The notes under the pieces are model-generated. The model was not told where the DNA came from and did not search any database. It saw nothing but the letters and a program-made list of their open reading frames with translations. From the NCBI GenBank assembly GCA_022561485.1, contig JADFRD010000008.1:1-52575 (forward strand): a DNA stretch of 52,575 bases. Direction: 5' to 3'. Positions 26,001 to 34,159 of the stretch are shown piece after piece. The position numbers were made by a program, and so were the translations under genes. The stretch's first letter is position 1, and each line of letters opens with the position of its first letter. Origin of the DNA: Fidelibacterota bacterium (GTDB lineage: Bacteria > Fidelibacterota > Marinisomatia > Marinisomatales > TCS55).

Positions 26001-26479
26001 CCGGTCAAAAAGGCTTATTACAACAATTGCTTCAAGCACAAAGGCAAGTCAGAAAATCACTCCAGGAATTAATAAATGAAGCGAAACGTTCCGGTGAAAA
26101 AGGGTTAGGCGACATGGGTGGAATTGCCCAGGATATGGATGACGTTCTTAACGATTTTCAACGTAAAAGAGTTACACACAAAACGATTGACCGTCAGCGA
26201 CGCATTTTATCTCGGATGCTGGACAGCCAAAAATCCTTGACCCAGCGGGGAGAAAAAGAAAAACGAAAAAGTGAAACCGGAACTGAAATATTCACCACCG
26301 GGCCTGATGGATTACCCTTAGACATGGGGCAAAGAAGAAATTTAGCATTGGATGCATTGGATCGCGCATTAAAAGCCGGATACCCCCGGGATTACCAAAT
26401 AATGATTCGCAGGTATTTTAATTCAATCATTGAAAATCAACCGTTTCTTTCCAAAGGAGATTCAACCGTTGCGAATTAA
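23066..26479 (+). CDS. DUF4175 family membrane protein with long coiled coil
   Basis: A 1137-aa protein. Two transmembrane helices lie near the N-terminus (about 24-47 and 54-80) and a third at about 151-170 (RGSLVMLVIGALVFSF). A beta-rich periplasmic region follows (about 185-510). The C-terminal half is a long, Gln/Glu-rich coiled coil (about 520-1000) ending in a basic segment (KTIDRQRRILSRMLDSQKS). This is the DUF4175 architecture known in FCB and alphaproteobacterial genomes, of unknown function and often near MoxR/vWA genes. Overlapping the TPR gene by 11 nt, it probably forms an operon with the next two genes. Confidence 0.82.
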   Translation: MNSIEKQLNRILKAALINDGQTFAWILYTLLLVSILVGVTLESIFYFSSSIRFGTWQLGFILLCLFILSAIVFILFAFYNRINRYRKSTLARAAGRLAFPKEDTIINALQLERGLKSSTSRELSKSFVDETLRKFVQIDESELFSSGRGAKWKRGSLVMLVIGALVFSFNLENSAQAIYRWFHPRTEFSIPKPFVIRSETGNINLLGSESAELSFSVLGDAPDSLFIDFQSYTERDSLKPIPVAKKDSIGVYHYTLEDISQNHTYRSYVPAAHFWEAWEEVTSETYTISVTDRPVMEDLTITVIAPDYTKIDPIVQKGNQANISGLFGSSIQVKLRSNRPLKEGNLILDDSIIPMKITGKRAAGEFPLEKDSQLSIQLLDIRGISNRNPIPFQITVIEDFFPDITVLQPERSFELGRDQSVLLQVQIEDDFGFSNLQVAYEIHRPAYIAIEPLLSLFTIPIDDPRNVSQDIFHSWQLGEFGLMPEDEIHFHFELSDNDEISGPKKTVTEDFIARLPGLAELFLSFEQDETDILNDIFETQEELESIRKNMDQLELDVLKQDQLTWDQQQDLQKMLEGIREEIQKMEKLNETIDALQEAAEKHDLFSSDLMEKFSRLQQLVDEILSNDLMQNLLDLEMLMSEMDINKLQEALASITDNIDQIEQQLDRFIDIFERIMAEQKIDELRTRIESLAEQQENIHERIERTQESNDSSNFPRLSEEQQRQVEEFSNIRNKMDEAAEAVEKFHPETSDLLKDLKRDPLMNQTYSDLQRTVNQLRRQNVDEAVNYSSSSLEDLQKLLSEIENIQQGFQSATTQEMAAKFQRTMRDVLTLSKSQEQLQNETSNLARNSPRLGDLASRQLMIQDQLRQVMEQLMNLSRETFAVTPEMGRAVGMANAMMEEAKNALAQRNGRGAAQHQQAAMSSLNEAALAIHQSMNQMRSSGSAGGFEQFLEQMQKMAGQQQGINSQSMQLALGQMAAAGQKGLLQQLLQAQRQVRKSLQELINEAKRSGEKGLGDMGGIAQDMDDVLNDFQRKRVTHKTIDRQRRILSRMLDSQKSLTQRGEKEKRKSETGTEIFTTGPDGLPLDMGQRRNLALDALDRALKAGYPRDYQIMIRRYFNSIIENQPFLSKGDSTVAN

Positions 26480-28367
26480 ATATTTCACTATTGTTCTATT
26501 AAGTGTTATCTGCTTTGCCCAAATAAAAGTACCGCCTATGGGTCGGGGAGCCATACAGAATGCTCTTCTGATGGAACGGAAAGGAGATCTGAAAGAAGCT
26601 CAAAAAATCTACGAATCCATTCTAACGACAAAACCCAAAAATCGTCAGGCCTATACACGACTTAAGAATATTTATAAACGGCTCGGTGATTATAAGTCCG
26701 CAGCTGAATTAATCAACAATTGGCTTCAGCACTCTCCCCACGATCTTCAACAGCATGTGGAACTGGGTGAAATATTTTTTACCAGCGGAAATGATAAAGA
26801 AGCCAGTGAAGTATGGAATAATTTGATTGCACAATATGGTCAAAATTCCAGCGTTTACCGGATGTTAATTCATACATACAGCCGAATGGGACTTGCCGAA
26901 AAAATGCAGGAAATGGTTCGCATCGGACGTGAGCGATTTAATGATCCTGCGTTTATGGCTCTGGATTTGGGCAATTATTATCAATCCAGGCAACACATTG
27001 CAAATGCTGTTTCCGAGTTTTTAATTTACGCAAAACACAACCCAAAACAATTAAAACTCATCAACGACAACATTTTGATTATGAGTGATGATATCGAAAA
27101 TGTTGAAATTATTGAGAGTAGTTTAACAATTCACCTGGACAGATCTCCGTTGATTGTTCACAGCTTACTTTCATCTCTTTATTTCAAAATCGGCAGTTAT
27201 CAACAATCAGTAGATCATCAATTTCTCATTGCAGATGATCAGAGTGTTCGTCTGAACCGCTTAAATATTTTCGCGAACAATTTACGCAAGGAACGTCAAT
27301 TCGACTTTGCTGTGCTAACATACCAAACGATTATATCTGATATCCGCAGTCTGCCGGACAAAATTGATTCTAAAAAACTTGGGAAAGTCCTGTTGGGCCT
27401 AGGCCGGGTTTATGAAGACCAAATCCAACCTCATAAATTCAATAATTCACTGATTCTGAATGAAATCAATAACGCCTTCTTCAATAGTCAATTTAATTTA
27501 CAGAAGACTATTTCTACCGATGCCCTTGAACAAGCGCTTTCAATGTATAACACTATTTTGGATGATTTAAAATCTACATCATTTTCACCTCAAGCTCATT
27601 TTCGCCTTGGAGAGATTCAGTTCAATATTTTGATGGACATCGATGGCGCCTACGCTGCTTATACAGCAGCATTATCGGCCAACCCGGGCTTAGAACTATC
27701 ATTTAAAATTCATTCTCGTCTTGTGGACATTTTGATTGCTGAAGGAAAAATAGAAGAAGGTCAAGTATATTTGCAAAATCTGCCAATATCATTCATCAAC
27801 AGATATAAAAACGAGATTGCTGTAATGTCCATTCAAATTAGCCTATACAATGGAAGAATAGATTCAACATTAAAAATATTAGATGAATTGTTAGTCAATA
27901 TGGTTCCCACGGATAATCAATTCAATGATTTTATGGAATTACAAGCCATCATCAATATGCATTATACAGATGGGGATGATGGTAATAAAGAAGCATTTCA
28001 ACAGTACTTATCCGGTGAAATGTTATTGAAACAAAACAAGCTTTCTGAAGCTGTATTGATATTTTCTACTATCCGGGAAAACCAGAATTCTGCATCTATT
28101 GCAAAATTAGCTTCCACAAGAGAAATTTTTACTCTGTTACAAATGAATCAATTTGATGAAGCCATGATTCGTTTAAACTGGCTATTGACTTCGGATGCAG
28201 GAGATAAGGGACTTATATTGGCCGGCGAAATCTTTCAATACATACGTAATGACCAGCAAAAGGCTTTGAACTATTATGAACAATTGCTAGAGGATTATCC
28301 TCAGTCATTTTTATTTGAGCCCATTCGTCAACGTGTTCGAATCCTCAAGGCAGAAACGGAAAGTTAA
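26469..28367 (+). CDS. Exported TPR-repeat protein
   Basis: A 632-aa protein with a signal peptide (MRIKYFTIVLLSVICFAQ) followed by many tetratricopeptide-like helix pairs, for example ALLMERKGDLKEAQKIYESIL, then DYKSAAELINNWL, and near the end QQKALNYYEQLLEDYP. TPRs are protein-interaction scaffolds. The frame is open from 26430, but I choose the TTG at 26469: AAGGAG lies 9 nt upstream and the signal peptide then begins at residue 1. It overlaps DUF4175 by 11 nt and the next gene by one base (TAATG), so these three are translationally coupled and probably act together in the envelope. Confidence 0.8.
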   Translation: MRIKYFTIVLLSVICFAQIKVPPMGRGAIQNALLMERKGDLKEAQKIYESILTTKPKNRQAYTRLKNIYKRLGDYKSAAELINNWLQHSPHDLQQHVELGEIFFTSGNDKEASEVWNNLIAQYGQNSSVYRMLIHTYSRMGLAEKMQEMVRIGRERFNDPAFMALDLGNYYQSRQHIANAVSEFLIYAKHNPKQLKLINDNILIMSDDIENVEIIESSLTIHLDRSPLIVHSLLSSLYFKIGSYQQSVDHQFLIADDQSVRLNRLNIFANNLRKERQFDFAVLTYQTIISDIRSLPDKIDSKKLGKVLLGLGRVYEDQIQPHKFNNSLILNEINNAFFNSQFNLQKTISTDALEQALSMYNTILDDLKSTSFSPQAHFRLGEIQFNILMDIDGAYAAYTAALSANPGLELSFKIHSRLVDILIAEGKIEEGQVYLQNLPISFINRYKNEIAVMSIQISLYNGRIDSTLKILDELLVNMVPTDNQFNDFMELQAIINMHYTDGDDGNKEAFQQYLSGEMLLKQNKLSEAVLIFSTIRENQNSASIAKLASTREIFTLLQMNQFDEAMIRLNWLLTSDAGDKGLILAGEIFQYIRNDQQKALNYYEQLLEDYPQSFLFEPIRQRVRILKAETES

Positions 28368-29617
28368 TGAAACAATTTATCTACATCATTTCATTTATCC
28401 ACATTTTATTTGGACAAAAAATCCTGATCCCAATGGATATCGGACAGCGGGATCATTTAAAAGCATATGGGTTAGCTTTTTGGATTTTAGAAAGAAACAT
28501 CAATGTGGAATGGCTGCTGAATTACCGGGGTGGATCATTTTTGGCCGATACGAATAGAGATATTGAAAAAGAATGCCTTGTCCGGGGTATCAATTATGAA
28601 CTCATTAACGCTGCAGAGGCCATGTCCATTTATGGTGAAATAGAACAAAATAATATGGATGTGGTATTGCTGGAAAAATCGCCGAAGATCGCCATTTACT
28701 CACCTCCGAGCAAACAGCCCTGGGACGATGCGGTCACCCTTGCATTAACCTACGCTGAAGTTCCATATGAAACATTATGGGATGATGAAGTTTTCCGGGG
28801 TAAACTGGAAGAATACGATTGGCTTCACCTTCACCATGAGGACTTCACCGGTCAGTACGGAAAGTTCTATCGCAATTATCATTCAGCTCCTTGGTACATT
28901 CAACAGCAAAGGGAATTTGAAGCCATGGCCGCAAGGAACGGTTTTCCTTCGGTTCATGAAGAGAAAAAAGCTGTGGCGCGGATAATTAAATCCTATGTGG
29001 GACAAGGGGGGTTCTTGTTTGCCATGTGCAGCGCCACGGATTCATACGACATTGCGTTATCGAGTGAAGGAATCGATGCGGTACATTCCGTTTTTGACAG
29101 TACGCCCATTGATCCCAACGTCCAGAAAAAACTAGATTTTTCTAAAACATTCGCATTTACTGATTATACCATTATGCCGGACCCAATGGTTTATGAATTT
29201 TCCGACATTGATTATCCCCCCAGCCACAACCCTGTTTTACGAGGCGCCAAAGCTGATTATTTTACGCTCTTCGAATTTTCTGCCAAGTACGATCCCGTAC
29301 CGACGATGCTGACGCAAAACCACGTTCCGGTTGTAAAGGGATTTATGGGGCAGACCACCGGTTTCCATCGCGACCGAATCAAAACCCATGTGGTTGTTAT
29401 GGGTGAAGATCTGACGACACCTCAGGTTAAATACCTCCATGGGAATTTTGGAAAAGGTTCGTATACATTTTTGGGGGGTCATGATCCGGAAGATTACCAG
29501 CATTTTGTGGGTGATCCGCCCACCGATCTATCTCTGCATCGCAATTCCCCGGGATACCGGCTTATATTGAATAATATTCTTTTCCCTGCTGCACGAAAAA
29601 AAGAACGTAAAACATAA
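28367..29617 (+). CDS. Exported protein of unknown function (possible GATase-like fold)
   Basis: Not confidently recognised. The 416-aa protein has a short signal peptide (FIYIISFIHILFG), then KILIPMDIGQRDHLKAYG. In the middle, WLHLHHEDFTGQYGKFY and GGFLFAMCSATDSYDIAL look like family-conserved blocks, and the second recalls the nucleophile elbow of class I glutamine amidotransferases (a Gly-rich stretch with Cys). The end has FGKGSYTFLGGHDPEDYQH. Similar proteins in FCB genomes are, as I recall, sometimes labelled asparagine synthetase B, which the sequence here does not support. It is coupled to the TPR gene by TAATG, so a shared envelope role with DUF4159/DUF4175 is likely. Confidence 0.5.
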   Translation: MKQFIYIISFIHILFGQKILIPMDIGQRDHLKAYGLAFWILERNINVEWLLNYRGGSFLADTNRDIEKECLVRGINYELINAAEAMSIYGEIEQNNMDVVLLEKSPKIAIYSPPSKQPWDDAVTLALTYAEVPYETLWDDEVFRGKLEEYDWLHLHHEDFTGQYGKFYRNYHSAPWYIQQQREFEAMAARNGFPSVHEEKKAVARIIKSYVGQGGFLFAMCSATDSYDIALSSEGIDAVHSVFDSTPIDPNVQKKLDFSKTFAFTDYTIMPDPMVYEFSDIDYPPSHNPVLRGAKADYFTLFEFSAKYDPVPTMLTQNHVPVVKGFMGQTTGFHRDRIKTHVVVMGEDLTTPQVKYLHGNFGKGSYTFLGGHDPEDYQHFVGDPPTDLSLHRNSPGYRLILNNILFPAARKKERKT

Positions 29618-29813
29618 AGGCTGATTGGATGAATGGATGTATAATTGCTTGATTGATATGAGATTTTCCATAGGATCCTTTCCCAAATCAATTAATCATA
29701 TTTTTGAATTTTAATAGCATTTATGATTGATCAACCATGTCCAAGACGTTTGTTAAAAGAAAACATAATTCAATATAACCTGATTATCAAAATGATCTCC
29801 ACCACCCTTAAAT

Positions 29814-29834
29814 CCCCTCCTCAACGAGGAGGGG
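29814..29834. repeat. Perfect hairpin CCCCTCCTC-AAC-GAGGAGGGG
   Basis: 9-bp perfect stem with a 3-nt loop, with no T-run on either side, so more likely a dispersed palindrome than a terminator. It lies next to the GC-rich imperfect palindrome. Confidence 0.65.
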
Positions 29835-29838
29835 CCTC

Positions 29839-29897
29839 GCCTGCCCGCCCCTTTCTTCTTATTTCAAATGGGGCCGGCGGGGGGCGGTGTCAAACTG
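29839..29897. repeat. GC-rich imperfect palindrome, related to the 42-bp hairpins
   Basis: The left arm GCCTGCCCGCCCC and a right arm rich in GGGGCCGGCGGG enclose an AT-rich centre, the same layout as the elements at 22394 and 44853 but more diverged. Confidence 0.45.
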
Positions 29898-29987
29898 GTT
29901 TCTTTGATATGTGTATGGAAATTATTTATAGAACAAGTAGAAATTTTGGCCAATACCCTCGGGAACAAATGATTTATACACTTAATT

Positions 29988-30006
29988 CAAATTATTTTGG
30001 ACAGCA
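29988..30006 (+). repeat. 19-bp intergenic repeat, copy 2
   Basis: CAAATTATTTTGGACAGCA differs by one base from 797-815. It ends 3 nt before the dehydratase ATG. Confidence 0.4.
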
Positions 30007-30009
30007 TTT

Positions 30010-30960
30010 ATGAATTATTCTCCGCCAACTTTTTCTGAAATACAAACAGCTGCAGAACGGATTGCGCCTTTCGCTGAAATAACACCCGTATTGACAAATT
30101 CCGCTATTAGCGAAATGGCGGGTACTGAACTATTCTTCAAATGTGAAAATTTTCAAAAAGTAGGCGCTTTCAAATTTCGTGGCGCCTGCAATGCGGTGTT
30201 GAGTCTAAGAGATAAAGATGCCGCCAAGGGGGTGGCTACACATTCGTCTGGAAATCATGCAGCGGCGCTGGCATTGGCGGGGAAGATTCGCGAAATTTCC
30301 GTCCATGTGGTTATGCCCGATAATGCCCCCAAAGTCAAAATAAGAGCTGTGGAAGGATATGGAGCAAAAATTACGTTTTGTAAACCCACCCTTGAAGCAA
30401 GAGAAGCCACTTTGAATCGCGTTAAAAATGAAACAGGTGCTATTGTGATACATCCCTACAACGATGAACGGATCATCGCCGGGCAGGGCACCGTTGCTTT
30501 AGAGTTTTTGCAAGAATATCCGGAGCTGGATACAATTATAGCGCCTATAGGCGGTGGTGGTTTGATTTCCGGAACATGTGTTGCTGCAAAAGGAACACAC
30601 CCTGATATCGCCATTATCGGCGCTGAACCCAAGGGTGCTGATGACGCATTTCAATCACTGATAAAAGGGGAAATCGTACCCCAAACAAATCCGAAAACCA
30701 TTGCCGATGGATTGCTCACGTCCCTGGGAGACAAAACATTCCCCATTATTCAGGAGCATGTTGAGAAGATATTGACGGTCAGCGAAGAAGGGATCGTCAA
30801 GGCCATGCGGTTAATCTGGGAACGAATGAATATCATTGTTGAGCCATCTTCCGCTGTTGTTTTGGCAGCGTTGTTGGAACATCCTGAAGAACGCATTGGA
30901 AGCCATGTTGGGCTCATTTTAACCGGTGGGAATGCCGACTTAGATAATTTGCCTTGGTAA
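30010..30960 (+). CDS. PLP-dependent threonine/serine dehydratase (or serine racemase)
   Basis: Fold-type II pyridoxal-phosphate enzyme of 316 aa. The PLP lysine is K55 in GAFKFRGACNAV, SSGNHAAALALAG binds the substrate carboxylate, and the glycine loop binding the PLP phosphate is GGGGLISG (about 177-184). There is no C-terminal ACT regulatory domain, so this is the short catabolic threonine ammonia-lyase/serine racemase type, not the biosynthetic IlvA form. Sequence alone does not separate dehydratase from racemase. It appears to be monocistronic, with hairpins before and after it. Confidence 0.88.
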   Translation: MNYSPPTFSEIQTAAERIAPFAEITPVLTNSAISEMAGTELFFKCENFQKVGAFKFRGACNAVLSLRDKDAAKGVATHSSGNHAAALALAGKIREISVHVVMPDNAPKVKIRAVEGYGAKITFCKPTLEAREATLNRVKNETGAIVIHPYNDERIIAGQGTVALEFLQEYPELDTIIAPIGGGGLISGTCVAAKGTHPDIAIIGAEPKGADDAFQSLIKGEIVPQTNPKTIADGLLTSLGDKTFPIIQEHVEKILTVSEEGIVKAMRLIWERMNIIVEPSSAVVLAALLEHPEERIGSHVGLILTGGNADLDNLPW

Positions 30961-31002
30961 ATACGATATAAGAGGGTTAGCATTCGATACAATATCCCCA
31001 TC

Positions 31003-31037
31003 TGTCGTTCCGACATCTTCCCCACAATCGGGGAAGA
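31003..31037. repeat. Two adjacent small hairpins
   Basis: TGTCG-TTC-CGACA (31003-31015) is followed at once by TCTTCCCC-acaatc-GGGGAAGA (31016-31037 on both arms). They lie between the dehydratase and the GNAT gene. No T-run follows on the plus strand, so termination is doubtful. Confidence 0.5.
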
Positions 31038-31061
31038 ATTTGAAAGTTGTGAGATAAAACA

Positions 31062-31493
31062 ATGATCATTATTAATAAAAATTCTCTAGAAGATGCCATA
31101 GCTGTTTCACAGCAGATTTCAGAGTTTAAACATCCATATGGAATGGATGAATATCAAATAAGATTGAAGAAAAATCATTTAATTTTGACCGCCTCAATCC
31201 ATAATAAGCCTATTGGTTTCAAAATTGGGTATGATCGATTTGAGGATGGCTCATTTTACAGCTGGATGGGTGGTGTTTTACCGGAATATCGAAAAAAAGG
31301 TATTGCCAAAATGCTGGCTAATTACCAGGAAAAATGGGCAAAAGAAAATAAATATACGACCATCCGTCTTAAAACACGAAAAAAATATAAAGCAATGGTG
31401 GCATTTTCACTAAAACGGGGATTTAAAATATTAAATAAAATAGCGAAAGTTCCCGATGAAGAATCCAGAATTTGGATGGAGAAACAGTTGTAA
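31062..31493 (+). CDS. GNAT family N-acetyltransferase
   Basis: A 143-aa acetyltransferase. The acetyl-CoA-binding motif A is visible as VLPEYRKKGIAKMLANYQEKWAK (about 73-95, Arg-x-x-Gly-x-Ala), preceded by a beta-strand FYSWMGGV. The acceptor cannot be predicted, since the family acetylates antibiotics, amino acids, polyamines and proteins. yjbQ follows after one base, so the two are probably co-transcribed. Confidence 0.82.
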   Translation: MIIINKNSLEDAIAVSQQISEFKHPYGMDEYQIRLKKNHLILTASIHNKPIGFKIGYDRFEDGSFYSWMGGVLPEYRKKGIAKMLANYQEKWAKENKYTTIRLKTRKKYKAMVAFSLKRGFKILNKIAKVPDEESRIWMEKQL

Positions 31494-31494
31494 C

Positions 31495-31923
31495 ATGTGG
31501 AAACAAAAACAGATTACGCTCCCCCATTTCCCGCGGGGGTTTCATCTCATAACGGATCTAATCATTAACAAAACACCGGAAATCAGGGACATTTCTGCCG
31601 GGTTGCTCCATGTGTTTATCCAACATACGTCTGCTTCATTAACCATTAACGAAGATGCCGATCCGACTGTTCGTTCTGACTTTGAAGCACATTTTAATGC
31701 CACCGTTCCTGAAAATGCTCCGTATTACAGGCATACACTGGAAGGCTCGGATGACATGCCGGCTCATTTGAAAGCATCCATTCTGGGTTCATCCGTTAGC
31801 GTCCCCATTACAAACGGTCGATTGAACTTGGGGACGTGGCAGGGGATCTATTTGTGCGAACACCGCAACAGAGGTGGAAACCGAAATATTATTATTACTA
31901 TTAGTGGTAAGCATAAAGAATGA
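31495..31923 (+). CDS. yjbQ: YjbQ/UPF0047 family protein
   Basis: Small (142 aa) widely conserved protein. Family blocks are clear: SRGFHLIT-like PRGFHLITDLI near residue 12, LLHVFIQHTSASLTINEDADPTV-type central motif (the HTSASL and NED residues are present), DDMPAHLKASILG, and the His-containing GTWQGIYLCEHR near the end. Some members show weak thiamine-phosphate synthase activity and the E. coli protein can rescue such mutants, but the physiological role is unclear. The frame extends to 31456. I start at the ATG at 31495, which matches the E. coli N-terminus (MW-QK) and leaves one base after the GNAT stop. It overlaps the next gene by ATGA. Confidence 0.92.
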   Translation: MWKQKQITLPHFPRGFHLITDLIINKTPEIRDISAGLLHVFIQHTSASLTINEDADPTVRSDFEAHFNATVPENAPYYRHTLEGSDDMPAHLKASILGSSVSVPITNGRLNLGTWQGIYLCEHRNRGGNRNIIITISGKHKE

Positions 31924-32942
31924 ATTCTATTAAAATTTATTGTATCCTCCTACTGTTTGCAGTCTTTTCTTCCTGCGCTGATCCACTTCAACAAGCCCAA
32001 CCTTTATATAAATCTCAAAAATATACAATTGCCTATCCCTCGGGTGACATGGCAAACCAAATAGAAACTGTTTTAAAATCCGTTAAAAAGTTGAGTACTA
32101 ATTCAATCTACACCGCATATCATTTCAATTTTGATCAAAATATTAGTAAAGAATCTGTGGGTCAATTGAATCTTGAATCAGAGGCTAATTCCATATCTTA
32201 TTTTAACGAATCCTCATCTGGAACAGCTACTATTCTTACATATGATTCCAACCGGATACTGGTTCTTACCTGCGCCCATATAGGGGATTTCCCTGACACA
32301 ATTTTTACGACTTTTCACGACGATGAAGATCGAATATCTTCCGTAGCCGTAAGAGGACGATCGGATTTCTTTATTCGAGGGATTCCAGGTGGAGATGAAT
32401 TGGATGAATTAGTCCGGGATCGGAAAAAAGATTTAGTTCTGTACGGGAAGCAGTATTCATCACAACAAGAGTTTCAATTACTTCAGTTAAACATTCCGTT
32501 GGGGAAACTTAGGAAATTACAATGGGGTAGTTTTGTTTATCTTGCAGGTTTCCCTATGGGAGTAAAAATGGTCACCCGGGGTATAGTTAGTCTGTTTGAA
32601 AGCAGTCAAAAGGATATGTATTTAATTGATGCCATTTTCAATAGGGGATTTAGCGGCGGGTTGGTTTTAGCCTACAAACAGGGAACTAATCAAATGGAAT
32701 GGGTGGGGCTAGTTAAATCCGTTTCTGCTGATTCATATTTTCGATTAAAACCCTCAGAGAAAAAAACAAAATACACCGATGAGAATCGCCCTTATCACGA
32801 TGAGTTGTACTTAGTGCGGACTGTGGATATAAATTATGGTGTTACCTATGCTATCAGCCCGGATGTAATCCAGTCATTTCTGAAGGAAAATAAATATAAA
32901 TTGGAACAGGCCGGATTTAATATTTCCCGTTGGCTAGAATAA
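31920..32942 (+). CDS. Trypsin-like serine protease lipoprotein
   Basis: A 340-aa predicted lipoprotein: a hydrophobic leader with lipobox FSSC (Cys at about residue 19), then a chymotrypsin-fold protease domain. A plausible catalytic triad is visible: His in LTCAHIGD (about 116-123), Asp in KKDLVLYG, and Ser in NRGFSGGLVL. The Ser loop GFSGG matches the trypsin/DegP pattern (GxSGG). No PDZ domain follows. It probably acts in the periplasm or on the outer membrane, on unknown substrates. It is coupled to yjbQ (ATGA) and converges with mazG 4 nt away. Confidence 0.75.
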   Translation: MNSIKIYCILLLFAVFSSCADPLQQAQPLYKSQKYTIAYPSGDMANQIETVLKSVKKLSTNSIYTAYHFNFDQNISKESVGQLNLESEANSISYFNESSSGTATILTYDSNRILVLTCAHIGDFPDTIFTTFHDDEDRISSVAVRGRSDFFIRGIPGGDELDELVRDRKKDLVLYGKQYSSQQEFQLLQLNIPLGKLRKLQWGSFVYLAGFPMGVKMVTRGIVSLFESSQKDMYLIDAIFNRGFSGGLVLAYKQGTNQMEWVGLVKSVSADSYFRLKPSEKKTKYTDENRPYHDELYLVRTVDINYGVTYAISPDVIQSFLKENKYKLEQAGFNISRWLE

Positions 32943-32946
32943 AAAT

Positions 32947-33726
32947 TTATATCTTTTGTTTCACATCGTTCCAAATTTCGTCCATCTCTTCCAAGGACGA
33001 ATCTTCAACCGTTTTTCCTCTTCGCTTTAATTCTTCTTCTACTTGCGCAAAACGGGTCGTGAATTTTTTATTCGTTTTTCGCAGAGCATCTTCCGCTGAT
33101 ATATCCAAAAATCGTGCCAGGTTTACAACGGAAAACAGGACGTCACCGATTTCTTCTTCAATATGTTCTTTTGTGCTTTTTGATTGCGCTTCTTTCAATT
33201 CCAGAATTTCTTCATGAATCTTATCCCAGACTTCCTCCACTTTATTCCAGTCAAATCCTGCATGACTGGCTTTTTGCTGCAGGCGCTGGCCCCTGATCAA
33301 AGCCGGTAATGTAACCGGGACGCCGTCCAGTCTGGATTTGCGGTTCTTTTCCTTATGCTTAACTGCTTCCCAATTTTGCTTTGCGTGAAAGGGAGCTTCA
33401 GCCTGAGCATCGCCAAAAACATGGGGATGTCGACGTACCAGTTTTTCATTGATATTTGCCAGGGAATCGTTAATTGAAAAATGATTATTCTCTTCGGCAA
33501 TGACTGCCTGCAATACCGCATGGAGCAAAATATCACCCACTTCCTCTTTCAGTTCCGGCCAATTCTCGTTATCCACGCTTTCAATGACTTCATAGACTTC
33601 TTCCAGAAAATAGGGCAATAGAGACGCGTTAGTCTGTTCCCGATCCCAGGGACAGCCGTCCGGAGCTCGTAGTCGTTTTACAATATCAACTAATTCTTCA
33701 AATTTCTTGGAAATGTTGTCACCCAT
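32947..33726 (-). CDS. mazG: Nucleoside triphosphate pyrophosphohydrolase MazG
   Basis: Hydrolyses NTPs/dNTPs to monophosphates and pyrophosphate, cleaning the nucleotide pool. The 259-aa length is that of the full two-domain form. Domain 1 carries LRAPDGCPWDREQT and the metal-binding EEVYEVIESVDN...EEVGDILLH (about 38-70). Domain 2 repeats the EExxxEExGD pattern as KEHIEEEIGDVLFSVVN (about 195-212). It is the last gene of the recJ-to-mazG minus-strand operon and overlaps ybeY by 8 nt. Confidence 0.94.
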   Translation of the reverse strand: MGDNISKKFEELVDIVKRLRAPDGCPWDREQTNASLLPYFLEEVYEVIESVDNENWPELKEEVGDILLHAVLQAVIAEENNHFSINDSLANINEKLVRRHPHVFGDAQAEAPFHAKQNWEAVKHKEKNRKSRLDGVPVTLPALIRGQRLQQKASHAGFDWNKVEEVWDKIHEEILELKEAQSKSTKEHIEEEIGDVLFSVVNLARFLDISAEDALRKTNKKFTTRFAQVEEELKRRGKTVEDSSLEEMDEIWNDVKQKI

Positions 33727-34159
33727 GAATTAAATCCTGCCAATTGCACTGGTGTAAATATTCTTCTTCTTTATGGGTCATGATATTTTTTTCAGCTTCT
33801 GTTTGGTCATCATAATTCAGCAAATGGAGTCCGCCGTGAATGATTAACCGTCCCACTTCCCTGGCAAACGGCTCCCCAAACATTTCCGCATTTTCCTTGG
33901 CTCGGGGAATACTGATATAAATCTCTCCTTCCACTTTTTTTTCTTTATACTCATTCAAGCGGAATGCAATGACATCTGTCAGTTGGTCTTTATTGAAAAA
34001 ATCCTTCTTTAGTTTGCTCAAAAGGTCATCATTGCCAAAAACGATGGATATTTCATCAATAGAAAACCCCTCCAGTTCGATAATATAGTTCAGAATGGAG
34101 TCAGCGGTGGCAATGGATATTCCGCTGAAGGTTGGATCAACTTCAACTGAAACAGGCAT
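33719..34159 (-). CDS. ybeY: Endoribonuclease YbeY (rRNA maturation)
   Basis: Metallo-RNase involved in 16S rRNA 3' maturation and ribosome quality control. The family motif HGxLHLxGYDH appears as HGGLHLLNYDD, with H108, H112 and Asp118 in place of the third His ligand. Bacteroidetes-type YbeY proteins also deviate at this place, so the site is probably still metal-binding. DVIAFRLNE matches the usual TDVLSF segment. The length is 146 aa. One-base overlaps and an 8-nt overlap tie it to pgpH upstream and mazG downstream. Confidence 0.92.
   Translation of the reverse strand: MPVSVEVDPTFSGISIATADSILNYIIELEGFSIDEISIVFGNDDLLSKLKKDFFNKDQLTDVIAFRLNEYKEKKVEGEIYISIPRAKENAEMFGEPFAREVGRLIIHGGLHLLNYDDQTEAEKNIMTHKEEEYLHQCNWQDLIHG

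Larger units (their letters stand above)
29618..30009. other. Gene-free spacer with two GC-rich hairpins
   Basis: No gene supported. It includes a perfect 9-bp hairpin (29814-29834), a longer GC-rich imperfect palindrome (29839-29897) and the second 19-bp repeat (29988-30006) directly before the dehydratase start. Confidence 0.6.
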
